Shown here: one piece after another, positions 36,412-46,790 of the stretch | Layout of the letters: each line of letters opens with the position of its first letter | How positions within the stretch are numbered: the stretch's first letter is position 1 | NCBI RefSeq assembly: GCF_013410035.1 | Contig: NZ_JACCBW010000004.1 | Span: 248,001 to 312,000 of the forward strand | Reading direction: 5' to 3' | From: Nocardioides cavernae | GTDB lineage: Bacteria > Actinomycetota > Actinomycetes > Propionibacteriales > Nocardioidaceae | Length of the DNA: 64,000 nucleotides | Notes under the pieces: model-generated | Seen by the model: only the letters and a program-made list of their open reading frames with translations | Told to the model about the DNA's origin: nothing | The model's database searches: none | Translations under genes and position numbers: made by a program

Positions 36412-37487
36412 CGCGCACGCACCCCCGCGTCGAGCACGATGCGGGCGAGCTTCTCGTCGGCGTCGAGCGGGATGACGCCGCGGGCGGCGGCTCCCATCGA
36501 CGAGAGCCGCTCTGCGTCGGTGAGCAGGCCGGGCACGCTGGCGCCGACCCACTCGGGGGTGAGTGCGCCGTCGGCGACGAGCAGGCCGCCGCCGGCGTCG
36601 ACGACGGGGCGGGCGTTGAGGGCCTGCTCGCCGTTGCCGATCGGCAGCGGGACGTAGATCGCGGGGAGGCCGACCCCGGACACCTCGGTGACGGTGTTGC
36701 TGCCAGCGCGGCACAGGACCGCGTCGGCCGCGGCGTACGCCAGGTCCATGCGGTCGACGTAGTTGAGGACGACGTAGGGCACGTCCGCCGACGGGACCTC
36801 GAGGTCGTGCTTGGGGCCGACGACGTGCAGCACCTGCACGCCCGCGTCGGCCAGCACCGGAGCGGCGCCCGACACGGCGCCGTTGATCCGCGCGGCGCCC
36901 TGGGAGCCGCCGGTGACGAGGAGGACGGGCAGGTCCGCGCGCAGCCCGAAGGTGCCCAGCGCCTCGGCGCGCAGGGCACCGCGGTCCATCGAGGAGATGA
37001 GGCGACGGATGGGCAGGCCGGTGCAGACGGCGTGCGGCAGCGCCGTGTCGGGGAAGCTCGTGGCGACGTGCCGGGTCATCCGCGCCCCGAGCTTGTTGGC
37101 GACTCCGGGGATGGCGTTGCCCTCGTGCACCACGATCGGCACGTCCCGCTTGCGCGCCGCGAGGTAGGCCGGGACCGAGACGTAGCCGCCGAACCCGACC
37201 ACGACGTCGGGACGCACCCGGTCGACCACCGCGAGCGCAGCCGCGCGGGCGGCGCGCAGGCGGGTGGGCGTACGCAGCAGCTCGGGGCCGGGTCGACGCG
37301 GCAGCGGCACGCGCGGGACGTACTCCAGGGGCAGGCCCGCCTCGGGGACCAGCCGCGCCTCGAGCCCCTCGCGAGTCCCGAGGCAGGTGACCTCCGTCGC
37401 CGGGTCGAGGCGGCGCAGGGCGTCGGCGGTGGCGAGCAGGGGCGAGGTGTGGCCGGCGGAGCCGCCGCCGGCGAGAAGGACGCGCAT
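36408..37487 (-). CDS. murG: Lipid II synthase MurG (UDP-GlcNAc transferase)
   Basis: A 359-residue GT-B glycosyltransferase. G-loops are LLAGGGSAGHTSPLLA at the N-terminus and VVGFGGYVSVPAYLAA. LVTGGSQGAARIN and LCRAGSNTVTEVSG form the UDP-GlcNAc site. It converts lipid I to lipid II on the inner membrane face. I chose the ATG at 37487 (MRVLLAGGGS), since the upstream frame is not conserved. It starts 10 nt after ftsW ends. Confidence 0.97.
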   Translation of the reverse strand: MRVLLAGGGSAGHTSPLLATADALRRLDPATEVTCLGTREGLEARLVPEAGLPLEYVPRVPLPRRPGPELLRTPTRLRAARAAALAVVDRVRPDVVVGFGGYVSVPAYLAARKRDVPIVVHEGNAIPGVANKLGARMTRHVATSFPDTALPHAVCTGLPIRRLISSMDRGALRAEALGTFGLRADLPVLLVTGGSQGAARINGAVSGAAPVLADAGVQVLHVVGPKHDLEVPSADVPYVVLNYVDRMDLAYAAADAVLCRAGSNTVTEVSGVGLPAIYVPLPIGNGEQALNARPVVDAGGGLLVADGALTPEWVGASVPGLLTDAERLSSMGAAARGVIPLDADEKLARIVLDAGVRAR

Positions 37488-37497
37488 CAGCCCCAAT

Positions 37498-38829
37498 CTA
37501 GCGAGGGGCGTCGGACGGAGCGGCAGCGGAGCGGGCACTCGCGCCGGCGGCGGCCAGACCGGCGGAACGGTCCCGCCTGCGGGCCGCGAGCGCGGCAGCG
37601 GCCTCCGGCTCGCGACGCGCGAAGCCGATGAGCAGGCCGAGCGCCACGAGCGAGGGCAGCAGCGCGGAGCCGCCGTAGGACACGATCGGCAGCGGGATGC
37701 CGATGACGGGCAGGACCGCTAGGACCATGCCGACGTTGATCATCATCTGGCCGAGCAACCACACCACGATGCCGAAGGTGGCGTAGCGGACGAAGGGGTC
37801 CTGGGTGCTCAGCGCGACCCGGATGGCGGCGTAGGCGATCGTGAAGAACAGGGCGACGACCAGCAGCGTGCCGACCAGCCCGAGCTCCTCGCCGAGCACG
37901 GCGAAGATGTAGTCGGTGTGCGCCTCCGGCAGGTCTCCCCACTTCTGGGTCGAGGCGCCGATGCCCTGGCCGAACCACCCGCCGCTGGACAGGGCGTAGA
38001 GGCCGTGCGCGGGCTGCCAGCCGGTGTCGGTGTAGTCCTTGAACGGGTCGGTGAAGTGGGTGATGCGCTTGAGCCGCTCGGGGTCCATCGCAGCGAGCGC
38101 CGCGGCGGCGGCGCCGAGCACCGAGATGCTGAGGACGAACAGGCGCATGGGTGCGCCCACCACCCAGAGCATCCCGAGCATGATGATGCCGAGCACCATC
38201 GCGGTGCCGAGGTCACGACCGACGAGGACCAGGCCGATGACGGCGAGCAGGCCGGGCACCACGGGGACGAGCAGGTGGTGCAGCTCGCGGAGACGACGCT
38301 CCTTGTGGGCGTAGATGTTGGCCGCCCACAGGACGATGGCCAGCTTGGCCACCTCGGCCGGCTGCATGGTGAACGGACCGACCTGCAGCCAGTTCTTGTT
38401 GCCGTTGATCAGGACGCCGAAGCGCGCGACGAGGCCGAGCAGGACGAGCGCGAAGAGGAAGCTGGGATAGGCCAGCCGGCGGACGTGCTTGAGCGGCATC
38501 CGTGACGCCACCCAGGCGCACGGCACGCCGACCGCGACCCAGAGCAGCTGGCGCTTCACGACGGCGTAGGAGTCGTCGTAGGTGAGGTAGGACCGGACGC
38601 TGGACGCGCTGAGCACCATGATCAGGCCGATGGTGAGCAGCAGCGCGGACGCGCCGAGGAGCAGGTAGTAGGAGGCGAGCGGCTTGTCGGCCGCCTCGCG
38701 CACCGAGCGCGTCCCGTTGGAGACGGCGGCGCGGGAGGAGCGCCAGGCGGCGACGACGCCCGAGCCGAGCGGGGGGCGCACCTTGGCGGGCGCCTCGGTG
38801 CCGACGTCCTCGGGGTTCGCGGTGGTCAT
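37498..38829 (-). CDS. ftsW: Septal peptidoglycan glycosyltransferase FtsW
   Basis: A 443-residue SEDS protein with about ten membrane segments (residues about 53-420). Family motifs include LIMVLSASS, NKNWLQVGPFTMQPAEVAKLA, LVGRDLGTAMVLG and the extracellular loop GWFGQGIGASTQKWGDLPEAHTDYIFA (key residues G.G...Q.W..LPEAHTDF.FA). It polymerises lipid II at the septum with FtsI. C-terminal 40 residues are Ala/Arg-rich and cytoplasmic. Confidence 0.97.
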   Translation of the reverse strand: MTTANPEDVGTEAPAKVRPPLGSGVVAAWRSSRAAVSNGTRSVREAADKPLASYYLLLGASALLLTIGLIMVLSASSVRSYLTYDDSYAVVKRQLLWVAVGVPCAWVASRMPLKHVRRLAYPSFLFALVLLGLVARFGVLINGNKNWLQVGPFTMQPAEVAKLAIVLWAANIYAHKERRLRELHHLLVPVVPGLLAVIGLVLVGRDLGTAMVLGIIMLGMLWVVGAPMRLFVLSISVLGAAAAALAAMDPERLKRITHFTDPFKDYTDTGWQPAHGLYALSSGGWFGQGIGASTQKWGDLPEAHTDYIFAVLGEELGLVGTLLVVALFFTIAYAAIRVALSTQDPFVRYATFGIVVWLLGQMMINVGMVLAVLPVIGIPLPIVSYGGSALLPSLVALGLLIGFARREPEAAAALAARRRDRSAGLAAAGASARSAAAPSDAPR

Positions 38830-38862
38830 CTCGCGTCTCCCCTCGGGTGCGGTCGGGTGGGT

Positions 38863-40344
38863 CTAGTCGGTGCGGGCGATCCGGCGGTGCACGGCTGCGG
38901 CGAACGCGTCGCCGCGGGCGCCGTAGTCGGTGAACATGTCCATGGAGGCACAGCCCGGCGCCAGCAGCACCGTGTCACCGGACCTGGCGAGCCCGGCGGC
39001 GGCGTCGACCACGCGCTCCATCGGCTCCCCAGTCTCGTCGGCGCCCACGTCGATGACCGGCACATCGGGCGCGTGTCGCGAAAGTGCGTCGGCGACCACC
39101 TGCCGGTCGCGGCCGAGCAGCACGACGCCGCGCAGCCGGTCGCGGACGGCGAGGACGAGGTCGTCGAAGCGGGCGCCCTTGGCGAGCCCGCCGGCCACCC
39201 ACACCACGTCGTCGAAGGCCGCCAGCGAGGACTGGGCGGCGTGGGGGTTGGTGGCCTTGGAGTCGTCGACCCAGGTGACGCCGTCGGCCTCGGCGACGTG
39301 CGCGATGCGGTGGCCGTCGGGGCGGAAGGCGCGCAGCCCGTCGCGCACGGCCTGCTGGCTCACGCCGTGGGCGCGGGCGAGGGCGGCGGCGGCGAGGGCG
39401 TTGGCGACGACGTGCGGGGCGGGCGAGGCCAGGTCGGCCAGCGTGCACAACTCGGCCGCGCTGCTCGCGCGCTCCTCGATGAAGGCCCGGTCGACGAGCA
39501 GGTCCTCGACGACCCCGACGTCGCCGGACGACGGCGTGCCGAGGGTGAAGCCGACCGCCCGCGCGCCCTCGACGACCTCGGCCTCCCGGACCATCTCCTC
39601 CGTGGCCGGGTCGGCGAGGTTGTAGACGCACGCACGCTGCACGCGCTCGTAGATGCGGGCCTTGTCGGCGGCGTACTGCTCCATGCCGGTGGGCCCGCCC
39701 GGCTCGTCGGCGTACCAGTCGAGGTGGTCCTCGGCGACGTTGAGCACGACGGCCGACTCGGCGGACATCGAGTGGGTGTAGTGGAGCTGGAAGCTGGAGA
39801 GCTCGACGGCGAGCGCGTCGTAGGGCTCGGGGTCCATCACGGCCTCGACGATCGGGAGGCCGACGTTGCCGACGGCGACGGCGCGCAGGCCGGCGGCGCG
39901 CAGGATCGACTCCAGCATCTGCACGGTGGTGGTCTTGCCGTTGGTGCCGGTGACCGCGAGCCACGGAGCGGCGTTCTCCGGGTCGCGCAACCGCCAGGCG
40001 AGCTCGACCTCGCCCCAGACGGGGACGCCACGCTCCACGGCCTGCGCCAGCAACGGCGACGAGGGCCGCCACCCGGGCGAGGTGACCACGAGGTCCACCT
40101 CGTCGGGCAGGGTGTCGGTGGCGCCGGGCTCGAGGCGGACCGTGGCCCCGAGGGTCTCGAGGAGGCGGGCCTTCTCGGCCTTCTCCTCCGAGGTGGACTC
40201 GTCGAGCGCGGTGACCTGCGCGCCGAGGAAGAGCAGGTTGTCGGCGGCAGCGAAGCCGGACACCCCGAACCCGGCGACCACGACACGTGTGCCGGACCAG
40301 TCGCTGGCCCGGCCCAGGGACTGGACGTCGCGCGACTCAGCCAA
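38863..40344 (-). CDS. murD: UDP-MurNAc-L-Ala-D-Glu ligase MurD
   Basis: A 493-residue Mur ligase. [17 protein letters not shown] is the N-terminal nucleotide fold, the ATP loop is [16 protein letters not shown] (about residues 129-144), and [11 protein letters not shown] and [10 protein letters not shown] are MurD-type. [14 protein letters not shown] marks the C-terminal domain. It adds D-Glu to UDP-MurNAc-L-Ala. It overlaps mraY by 8 bp. Confidence 0.98.
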   Translation of the reverse strand: MAESRDVQSLGRASDWSGTRVVVAGFGVSGFAAADNLLFLGAQVTALDESTSEEKAEKARLLETLGATVRLEPGATDTLPDEVDLVVTSPGWRPSSPLLAQAVERGVPVWGEVELAWRLRDPENAAPWLAVTGTNGKTTTVQMLESILRAAGLRAVAVGNVGLPIVEAVMDPEPYDALAVELSSFQLHYTHSMSAESAVVLNVAEDHLDWYADEPGGPTGMEQYAADKARIYERVQRACVYNLADPATEEMVREAEVVEGARAVGFTLGTPSSGDVGVVEDLLVDRAFIEERASSAAELCTLADLASPAPHVVANALAAAALARAHGVSQQAVRDGLRAFRPDGHRIAHVAEADGVTWVDDSKATNPHAAQSSLAAFDDVVWVAGGLAKGARFDDLVLAVRDRLRGVVLLGRDRQVVADALSRHAPDVPVIDVGADETGEPMERVVDAAAGLARSGDTVLLAPGCASMDMFTDYGARGDAFAAAVHRRIARTD

Positions 40345-41449
40345 TGCCGGCGACCCACTCGGCGTAGAAGATGCCGAGGCCGGTGGCCACGGCGAGGCCG
40401 GTGATGATCCAGAAGCGGATCACGATGGTCACCTGCTCCCAGCCCAGCATCTCGAAGTGGTGGTGCAGCGGGGTCATGCGGAAGACGCGATGTCCGGGCT
40501 GGACGCGGAAGATGCTCCGGAACAGGCCGCTCGCGCGGCTCGCCTTGAAGACCGAGACCTGGATCATCACCGAGACGGTGACGGCGACGAAGAGGCCGCC
40601 GATGATGACCAGGAGGAGCTCCGTGCGGGTCATGATCGCGAAGCCGGCCATCGCGCCGCCGAGGGCGAGGGAACCGGTGTCGCCCATGATGATCTGCGCC
40701 GGCGAGGCGTTCCACCACAGGAAGCCGAAGCAGGCTCCGGTGATGGCCGCGGCGACGACGGCGAGGTCGAGCGGGTCGCGCACCTCGTAGCACTTGGGCC
40801 CGGCCTCGAGGGCGCAGGACTGGCTGTTCTGCCAGATGTTGACGAGCGTGTAGGCCGCGAAGACCAGGATCGAGGAGCCCGCGGCGAGGCCGTCGAGGCC
40901 GTCGGTGAGGTTGACGGCGTTGCTGAACCCGGTGACGAAGAACCAGATCAGCACCAGCGCCAGGACCATCGGCAGCGCGAAGCCCTCGTAGTCGCGGATG
41001 AAGGAGATGTGGTCCGACGCCGGGCGCCAGCCCCGCTCGTCCTCCAGCACGGGCGACAGCGCGAGGAAGCCGAAGACGACCGCGACGAGGGTCTGGCCGA
41101 TCATCTTGGCCCGGCTGCGCAGGCCGAGGTTGTGCTGCCGACTCACCTTGAGGAAGTCGTCGAGGAACCCGACCGTGCCGAGGCCGACGAAGAGGAAGAG
41201 CAGCAGCAGCGCCGACGCGGTGGGCGCCGAGCCCGTGATCACCTTGGCGGCGATGTAGCCGACCACCGTCGCCAGCACGATCACCGCGCCACCCATGGTG
41301 GGCGTGCCGCGCTTCGTGTGGTGGGTGGTCGGGCCGTCGTCACGGATCGGCTGGCCGAACCCCTGCCGCGTGAAGAACCGGATCGCGTACCTCGTGCCGA
41401 GCAGCGAGATCAGCAGCGAGAGTCCTCCTCCGAACAGGATGGCTCTCAT
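40337..41449 (-). CDS. mraY: Phospho-MurNAc-pentapeptide transferase MraY
   Basis: A 370-residue integral membrane enzyme with about ten helices. The active-site signatures are [21 protein letters not shown] (catalytic Asp pair), [35 protein letters not shown] and [13 protein letters not shown]. It makes lipid I from UDP-MurNAc-pentapeptide and polyprenyl phosphate. The ATG overlaps the murF stop by 4 nt. Confidence 0.98.
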   Translation of the reverse strand: MRAILFGGGLSLLISLLGTRYAIRFFTRQGFGQPIRDDGPTTHHTKRGTPTMGGAVIVLATVVGYIAAKVITGSAPTASALLLLFLFVGLGTVGFLDDFLKVSRQHNLGLRSRAKMIGQTLVAVVFGFLALSPVLEDERGWRPASDHISFIRDYEGFALPMVLALVLIWFFVTGFSNAVNLTDGLDGLAAGSSILVFAAYTLVNIWQNSQSCALEAGPKCYEVRDPLDLAVVAAAITGACFGFLWWNASPAQIIMGDTGSLALGGAMAGFAIMTRTELLLVIIGGLFVAVTVSVMIQVSVFKASRASGLFRSIFRVQPGHRVFRMTPLHHHFEMLGWEQVTIVIRFWIITGLAVATGLGIFYAEWVAGIG

Positions 41450-42840
41450 GTGGTGCGTCTCCCTTCCTTGCCGTCCCCGGTGAGGAGGTCGTCGGCGATC
41501 ACTTCCAGCGCGGCCCCCCGTGATGCCTTCACCAGGACGACATCAGCAGCCGAGACATTGTGCCGCAGCCACGCGACGGCCTCGTCACGCCCCGCCGTGG
41601 TGATGGTCACTCCCCCGCCTGCCGCGCCGGCGTACCCCTCCGAGATGGCATCCGCCGCGGGCCCGACGGTGAGCAGGACGTCGACGCCCTGGTCCGCGAC
41701 GAAGCGGCCGACGTCGCGGTGCGCGCCGAGCGCGCCGGCACCGAGCTCGAGCATGGTCCCCAGGACGGCGATCGTGCGCCGCCCGCTGCGCTCCCCCATC
41801 CCGGCGAGGGTCTCGACGGCCGCCTTCATCGACTCGGGATTGGCGTTGTAGGCGTCGTTGACGACGACCAGCCCGTCGGCACGCTCGCCGACCTCCATCC
41901 GCCAGCGACTGGCGGGGAGGGCGTCGGCGAGCGAGTCGGCGACCGTGTCGAGGTCGAGCCCGGCGGCGAGCGCCATGGCCGCCGCGGCCGAGGCGTTGCG
42001 CCACTGGAAGGCGCCGACCTGGGCGAGGTGGACCGAGGCGTACGCCCCCCGGTGCGCGAGCACGAACGACTGGCGGCCGAGGTCGTCGGTCGTGATCTCG
42101 CTGACGGCCACGTCGGCGCCGGTCGTGCCGAAGGTCCGGACCGTGGCACCGGTCCGGGGGGCCATCGCCGCGACCATGTCGTCGTCGGCGTTGAGGACGG
42201 CCGTCCCCGCGGGCGGCAGCGACTCGATGATCTCGCCCTTGGCGACGGCGATGGCCTCACGGCTGCCGAACTCGCCGATGTGCGCGGTGCCGACGTTGAG
42301 CACGGCCGCGATCCTCGGTGGGGCGATCGCGCACAGCCGGGCGATGTGCCCGACGCCGCGGGCGCCCATCTCCACCACGAGGTAGCGCGTCTCGGGCGTC
42401 GCCCGCAGGACGGTCAGCGGCACACCGAGCTCGTTGTTGAAGTTGCCCCGCGTCGCGACGGTCGGTCCGGACTCGGACAGGACGTGCGCGAGGTAGTCCT
42501 TGGTGCCGGTCTTGCCCTGGGATCCCGTCATCGCCAGCACGACCACGTCGGGCAGCCGGTCGACGACGTGGCGCGCGAGGAGGCCGAGGGCCGCGGTCGC
42601 GTCCGGGACCACGATGGTCGGCAGCTCGGTCGGGCGGCTGCCCAGCACGGCGACCGCTCCGGCCGCCCCCGCCGCGGCGACGAAGTCGTGGCCGTCGACG
42701 CGCTCGCCGGCGATCGCGACGAACAGGCCGGACGGCTCCGGGGTCCGGGTGTCGATGAACGCGCCGCCGGTCACGACGGCGTCGCCGTGGGCGACCCCGC
42801 CGACGACCTCGGCGATCTCCGCGAGCGTCATCTCGATCAT
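41446..42840 (-). CDS. murF: UDP-MurNAc-tripeptide-D-Ala-D-Ala ligase MurF
   Basis: A 464-residue Mur ligase. The ATP loop is LAMTGSQGKTGTKDYL (about residues 102-117). RGNFNNELGVPLT, VVEMGARGVGHI, NVGTAHIGEFGS and VVNDAYNANPESMKAA are MurF markers. It adds D-Ala-D-Ala to complete the pentapeptide. The ATG overlaps the murE stop by 4 nt and mraY overlaps its end, so murE-murF-mraY are translationally coupled. Confidence 0.98.
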   Translation of the reverse strand: MIEMTLAEIAEVVGGVAHGDAVVTGGAFIDTRTPEPSGLFVAIAGERVDGHDFVAAAGAAGAVAVLGSRPTELPTIVVPDATAALGLLARHVVDRLPDVVVLAMTGSQGKTGTKDYLAHVLSESGPTVATRGNFNNELGVPLTVLRATPETRYLVVEMGARGVGHIARLCAIAPPRIAAVLNVGTAHIGEFGSREAIAVAKGEIIESLPPAGTAVLNADDDMVAAMAPRTGATVRTFGTTGADVAVSEITTDDLGRQSFVLAHRGAYASVHLAQVGAFQWRNASAAAAMALAAGLDLDTVADSLADALPASRWRMEVGERADGLVVVNDAYNANPESMKAAVETLAGMGERSGRRTIAVLGTMLELGAGALGAHRDVGRFVADQGVDVLLTVGPAADAISEGYAGAAGGGVTITTAGRDEAVAWLRHNVSAADVVLVKASRGAALEVIADDLLTGDGKEGRRTT

Positions 42841-44381
42841 GCGTCACGCTCCTCGAGGACCGCCCGGACCTCGTCGGCGGCGACGAGGCGGTCGTCGAAG
42901 GGGTGCACCACGCCCCGGACCTCCTGGCCGGTCTCGTGCCCCTTGCCGGCGACCAGCACGACGTCGCCGGTGCGGGCACGGCGTACGGCCTCGCGGATCG
43001 CGAGCCTGCGGTCACCGACCTCGAGCACCTCGGCGGTGCCGTCCACGGTCCCGTCGAGGACCGCCGAGCGGATCGCCGCCGGGTCCTCGGTGCGCGGGTT
43101 GTCGTCGGTGACCACCACGACGTCGGCGAGGCGGGCGGCGATCTCGCCCATGACGGGCCGCTTCAGCGTGTCGCGGTCCCCGCCGGCGCCGACGACCGCG
43201 ATGACCCGGCCGTCGGTCAGCGGACGCAGCGTCGTGAGGACGGCCTCGAGGGCATCGGGCTTGTGGGCGTAGTCGACGACCAGCGTCCAGTCCTGGCCGG
43301 CCGCGACCTGCTCGAGGCGGCCGGGCACGCCGCCGACGCGGGCGATGCCGTCGGCCACCACCTGCGGGTCGAGTCCGGAGAGCGCGGCCGCGGCGATGGC
43401 GGCCAGCGCGTTGGCGACGTTGAACTCGCCGGGGATGCCGACCGCGGCGCGCACCTCGACACCCGGCCCGAGGACGGTGAAGGTCGCCCCGCCCGCCGTG
43501 AGGTCGACGTCGACGGCGCGCCAGTCGGCGTCCGCGCCGCGCGAGGAGCAGGTCGACATCGGGATGCCGGCCACGTCGAGCAGTCGCCGCCCGTGCTCGT
43601 CGTCGACGTTGGTCAGGCCCGTGCGGGCGCGCTCCGGGGTGAAGAGGCCCGCCTTCGCGGCGAAGTAGTCCTCGACCGTGTCGTGGAAGTCGAGGTGGTC
43701 ACGCCCGAGGTTGAGGAACACCGCCACGTCGAACACCACGCCGTCGACGCGGCCCATCACCAGTGCGTGGCTCGAGACCTCCATCGCGCAGGTGTCGACG
43801 CCGCGCTCGCGCATGACCGCGAAGAGCCCGTGCAGGTCGGGCGCCTCCGGTGTGGTCAGCTGCGTCCGGACGTCCTCCCCCGCGATGCGGGTGCCGACGG
43901 TGCCGATGACCGCCGACGTGACCCCGGACGCGGTGAGCCCCTGCTCGAGCAGGCGGGTGGTGGTGGTCTTGCCCTGGGTGCCGGTGACGCCGATGGTGCG
44001 CAGCGCCGCGGCGGGCTCGCCGTAGAGGTGCGCCGCGAGCCGGCCGAGCACGCGGCGGGGCGCGGGGACCACGATCGCCGCGGTGCCCGGAGGCAGTCGG
44101 TCGAGGCCGGCGGCGTCGGTGAGCACCGCCACGGCACCGGCCGACAGCGCCTGGTCGGCGAAGTCCGCACCGTGCGAACGCGCGCCGGGCAGCGCGGCGT
44201 ACAGGTCACCCGGGCGGATCCGCGCGGTGCTCAACGAGATGCCGGACACCGACGCGCCGAGGTCGCCGTGGACGGAGACGTTGGTCAGGCCGCCCAGCCA
44301 GTCGGCGAGGGCCGCCGCGGGGGTCGACGGAGCCGTGCGGGGTCGGGTCGCGGCCGGCATCTCGTGCAGGTCCTCGTCCAC
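42837..44381 (-). CDS. murE: UDP-MurNAc-tripeptide ligase MurE (diaminopimelate-type)
   Basis: A 514-residue Mur ligase. The ATP loop is IGVTGTQGKTTTTRLL, and LTTPEAPDLHGLF, EVSSHALVMGRVDG and NLGRDHLDFHDTVEDYF are MurE-type. The specificity motif reads DDNPRTEDP; DNPR is found in enzymes adding diaminopimelate rather than lysine. GTG at 44381 is chosen because TACGCT lies 6 nt upstream (a leaderless pattern); the ATG at 44360 would remove 7 residues. It begins 17 bp after ftsI ends. An in-frame open stretch continues upstream through ftsI but is not coding there. Confidence 0.97.
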   Translation of the reverse strand: MDEDLHEMPAATRPRTAPSTPAAALADWLGGLTNVSVHGDLGASVSGISLSTARIRPGDLYAALPGARSHGADFADQALSAGAVAVLTDAAGLDRLPPGTAAIVVPAPRRVLGRLAAHLYGEPAAALRTIGVTGTQGKTTTTRLLEQGLTASGVTSAVIGTVGTRIAGEDVRTQLTTPEAPDLHGLFAVMRERGVDTCAMEVSSHALVMGRVDGVVFDVAVFLNLGRDHLDFHDTVEDYFAAKAGLFTPERARTGLTNVDDEHGRRLLDVAGIPMSTCSSRGADADWRAVDVDLTAGGATFTVLGPGVEVRAAVGIPGEFNVANALAAIAAAALSGLDPQVVADGIARVGGVPGRLEQVAAGQDWTLVVDYAHKPDALEAVLTTLRPLTDGRVIAVVGAGGDRDTLKRPVMGEIAARLADVVVVTDDNPRTEDPAAIRSAVLDGTVDGTAEVLEVGDRRLAIREAVRRARTGDVVLVAGKGHETGQEVRGVVHPFDDRLVAADEVRAVLEERDA

Positions 44382-44387
44382 CGACCG

Positions 44388-44393
44388 AGCGTA
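44388..44393 (-). promoter_or_regulatory. Possible internal -10 box before murE
   Basis: TACGCT on the minus strand, 6 nt (CGGTCG) before the GTG start, matching TANNNT and the spacing seen at other leaderless genes here. It would give murE-murF-mraY an internal promoter inside the cluster. Confidence 0.35.
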
Positions 44394-44398
44394 TCGAC

Positions 44399-46177
44399 TC
44401 ACCACTCCACGGGCAGACGCGACGGCGTGCCGTTGGTCGGCTCGACGCCGTAGCGGCCCAGGACGTAGCCCATGATCCGGGAGAAGACCGGCCCGGCCAC
44501 CGAGCCGCCGCCGCCGTCGACCTTCGGCGCGTGGACGACGACGTAGACGGTGAACCGGGCGTCGTCGGCCGGCGCGAAGCCGCCGAACGACAGCGACGTG
44601 CTGTCGTAGAGGCCCGTCTCGGGGTTGACCCGCTGGGCGGTGCCGGTCTTGCCGGCGACGAGGTAGCCGGGGACCTGGGCCCGGGGGGCGACGCCGTCCT
44701 CGGGGTCGACGACCTTCTCCATCATCTTCGCCGTGCCGCGGGCGGCCTGCTTGCTGACGACGCGGGTGCGGGTGGCGACGTCGGTGCCGACCGTGACCCC
44801 GTCGTCGGTGACGGCCGAGCCCGCGATGACGCTGGGCGAAACCCGGACGCCGCCGTTGGCGATCGTGTTGACCGCGGCGGCCATCTGCAGGACGTTGACC
44901 GACAGCGACTGCCCGAACGCGACGCGGTCCTTGGTCTGCGAGGTCATCGCCTCGCCGGCCGTCAGGATGCCGGGGGTCTCGCCGCGGACGCCGACGTCGG
45001 TGCGCTGGCCCAGCCCGAACGCGCGGAGGTACTGCACGAGCTCGACGGGCGAGAACGCGTCGGCGGCCAGCACGGTGCCGATGTTCGAGGACTTGGCGAT
45101 GATGCCCGCCAGCGTCAGCCGGATGGTGCCGTGGTCGAACCAGTCGCCGATGACGCGGTCCTGGCGCGCGAGGTTGGGCGGGACCTTGAACCTCTGGCGC
45201 GGGAACGCCTTGCCCGCGTCGATGAGGGACGCGGCGGTGAGCACCTTCTGCACCGAGCCGGGCTCGTAGGTGTCGCTCATCGCGCGCGAGCCGAGGTCGT
45301 CCTCCGAGCGCGCCTCGGTGGGGGCGTTGGCGTCGAAGGTCGGCACGTCGGCGAGCGCGAGGACCTCGCCGGTGCGGGTGTCGAGCACCACGGCGGCGCC
45401 GCTCTCGGCCTTGTACTGCTGGACCGCCTGGGCGAGCACCTTCTGGGTGAACCACTGGAGGTCGCGGTCGATGGTGGTGCGCAGAGGCTGACCGTTCTGC
45501 GCGGCCTTGAGGGTGCTCTCGCGCAGCGGGATCCGTACGCCCTTGCCGGAGTTGGACTGCCAGGTCGCCTCGCCGTCGACGCCGGCGAGCTGCTTGTCGA
45601 AGGTCCGCTCGAAGCCGCCGAGCGGCTCGTCGGTGCCCATGTAGCCGAGCAGGTTGGCCGCGACGTCACCGGAGGGGTAGTCGCGGATCGGGTCGTCCTG
45701 CAGCGAGATGCCCGTGAAGCCGGCGGCGTCGAGCTCGGCGAGGGTGTCGCTGGCGAGGGTGCTGGGCACGCGGCGCGCGACGTACTCGTAGCGGCTGCCC
45801 TCCTTGCGGCCGCGCAGGGCCGTGAGGGCCTTGAAGTAGTCGATGGAGAGCCGCTCGGAGAGCAGCTGCGCGAGCTCGGTCGCCCTGTCGGCCGTGAGGC
45901 TCGGGTCGGCGATCACCATCTTGCCCTTGATCGAGTCGGCCAGCGGGACGCCGTTGCGGTCGAGGATGTCGCCGCGCTCGGCCTCCAGCGTCACGCGCAC
46001 ACCGCCCTCGGCGGCGGCGCGGAGGGCGTACGACTGCGGGTCCACGCCCTGCAGCTGCACGAGGCGCGCGCCGAAGAAGGAGAGGACGACCGCGATGAGC
46101 AGGAACCCCACGCGCAGGCGCAGCAGGGGCGCGCCGCGCGATGCTCCGCGTCTGCCCGTGGTGCGGGTGCTCGGCAC
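44399..46177 (-). CDS. ftsI: Septal transpeptidase FtsI (class B PBP)
   Basis: A 592-residue class B penicillin-binding protein. One N-terminal membrane helix (about 21-41) is followed by the dimerisation domain (RGDILDRNGVPLA) and the transpeptidase domain. The catalytic Ser308 and Lys311 are in EPGSVQKV, the SxN motif is SSN (363-365), and KTGT lies at 510-513. It crosslinks septal peptidoglycan and pairs with FtsW. It follows the ftsL-like gene by 91 bp. Confidence 0.97.
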   Translation of the reverse strand: MPSTRTTGRRGASRGAPLLRLRVGFLLIAVVLSFFGARLVQLQGVDPQSYALRAAAEGGVRVTLEAERGDILDRNGVPLADSIKGKMVIADPSLTADRATELAQLLSERLSIDYFKALTALRGRKEGSRYEYVARRVPSTLASDTLAELDAAGFTGISLQDDPIRDYPSGDVAANLLGYMGTDEPLGGFERTFDKQLAGVDGEATWQSNSGKGVRIPLRESTLKAAQNGQPLRTTIDRDLQWFTQKVLAQAVQQYKAESGAAVVLDTRTGEVLALADVPTFDANAPTEARSEDDLGSRAMSDTYEPGSVQKVLTAASLIDAGKAFPRQRFKVPPNLARQDRVIGDWFDHGTIRLTLAGIIAKSSNIGTVLAADAFSPVELVQYLRAFGLGQRTDVGVRGETPGILTAGEAMTSQTKDRVAFGQSLSVNVLQMAAAVNTIANGGVRVSPSVIAGSAVTDDGVTVGTDVATRTRVVSKQAARGTAKMMEKVVDPEDGVAPRAQVPGYLVAGKTGTAQRVNPETGLYDSTSLSFGGFAPADDARFTVYVVVHAPKVDGGGGSVAGPVFSRIMGYVLGRYGVEPTNGTPSRLPVEW

Positions 46178-46268
46178 TGGTTCTCCCTCATCTCGCGGCC
46201 GCTCCCCTGCGGGGCGGGCTGTCGTCAGGCTAGGGCGGCGAGGTCGCGGATCCGCGCGACCGCGCCGG

Positions 46269-46790
46269 TCATCGGTTGCGGTTCTTGCGTTGCTCGGTGG
46301 TCGGCACGGCCGGCACCTCCACGACCACCGGGGCCGGGGCGAGGTTGGCCGGCAGGATCGGCGCAGGCGGGTCGAGGTCGAGCGCGTTCTCGCGCGTCGT
46401 CGGCGTCCGGGCGCCGACGGTCTTGCCGGTCTCGAGGTCGAGGAAGACCGGAGCGGAGGGGATCACCATCCCCATCGCCTGGGCCTCGGTCGCGACCCGC
46501 TGCGGGTTGCGGAGCTCGTCGAGCTCCATCCGGAGGGTCTGCTCGCGGGCCGCGAGGGTGTCGGCCTGGTCCTCGAGGGACGACGCGGTGAAGGAGGCCT
46601 GCTGCATGGAGGTGTTGAAGAGGAGCAGCCCGACGATCCCGGCGAGGAGGACGAGGCTCACGAGCGTCATGAACGGCACCCGCGGGGCCCGGGTGCGCAC
46701 CCGCGGCACCACGGTGAGGCGCGCCTTGTCGACGGCCTCCTGCGCGATGCGGGTGACCCGGGTGCGTGGCTGGAGTGCGGGACTGCTCAT
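46269..46790 (-). CDS. ftsL: FtsL-like septum formation protein
   Basis: A 173-residue bitopic protein in the position of ftsL between rsmH and ftsI. A basic cytoplasmic N-terminus (about 1-38) leads to one membrane helix (about 39-60, [19 protein letters not shown]). A heptad-like coiled coil follows ([20 protein letters not shown], about 71-95), then a Pro-rich extracellular tail. FtsL sequences diverge strongly, so the call rests on topology and synteny. The ATG overlaps the rsmH stop by 4 nt. Confidence 0.88.
   Translation of the reverse strand: MSSPALQPRTRVTRIAQEAVDKARLTVVPRVRTRAPRVPFMTLVSLVLLAGIVGLLLFNTSMQQASFTASSLEDQADTLAAREQTLRMELDELRNPQRVATEAQAMGMVIPSAPVFLDLETGKTVGARTPTTRENALDLDPPAPILPANLAPAPVVVEVPAVPTTEQRKNRNR

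Noticed and set aside
42837..45455. An open frame fusing murE with sequence inside ftsI (872 codons)
   Set aside because: The upstream half is a shifted frame over ftsI with no domain sense. murE has its own GTG with a -10 box.
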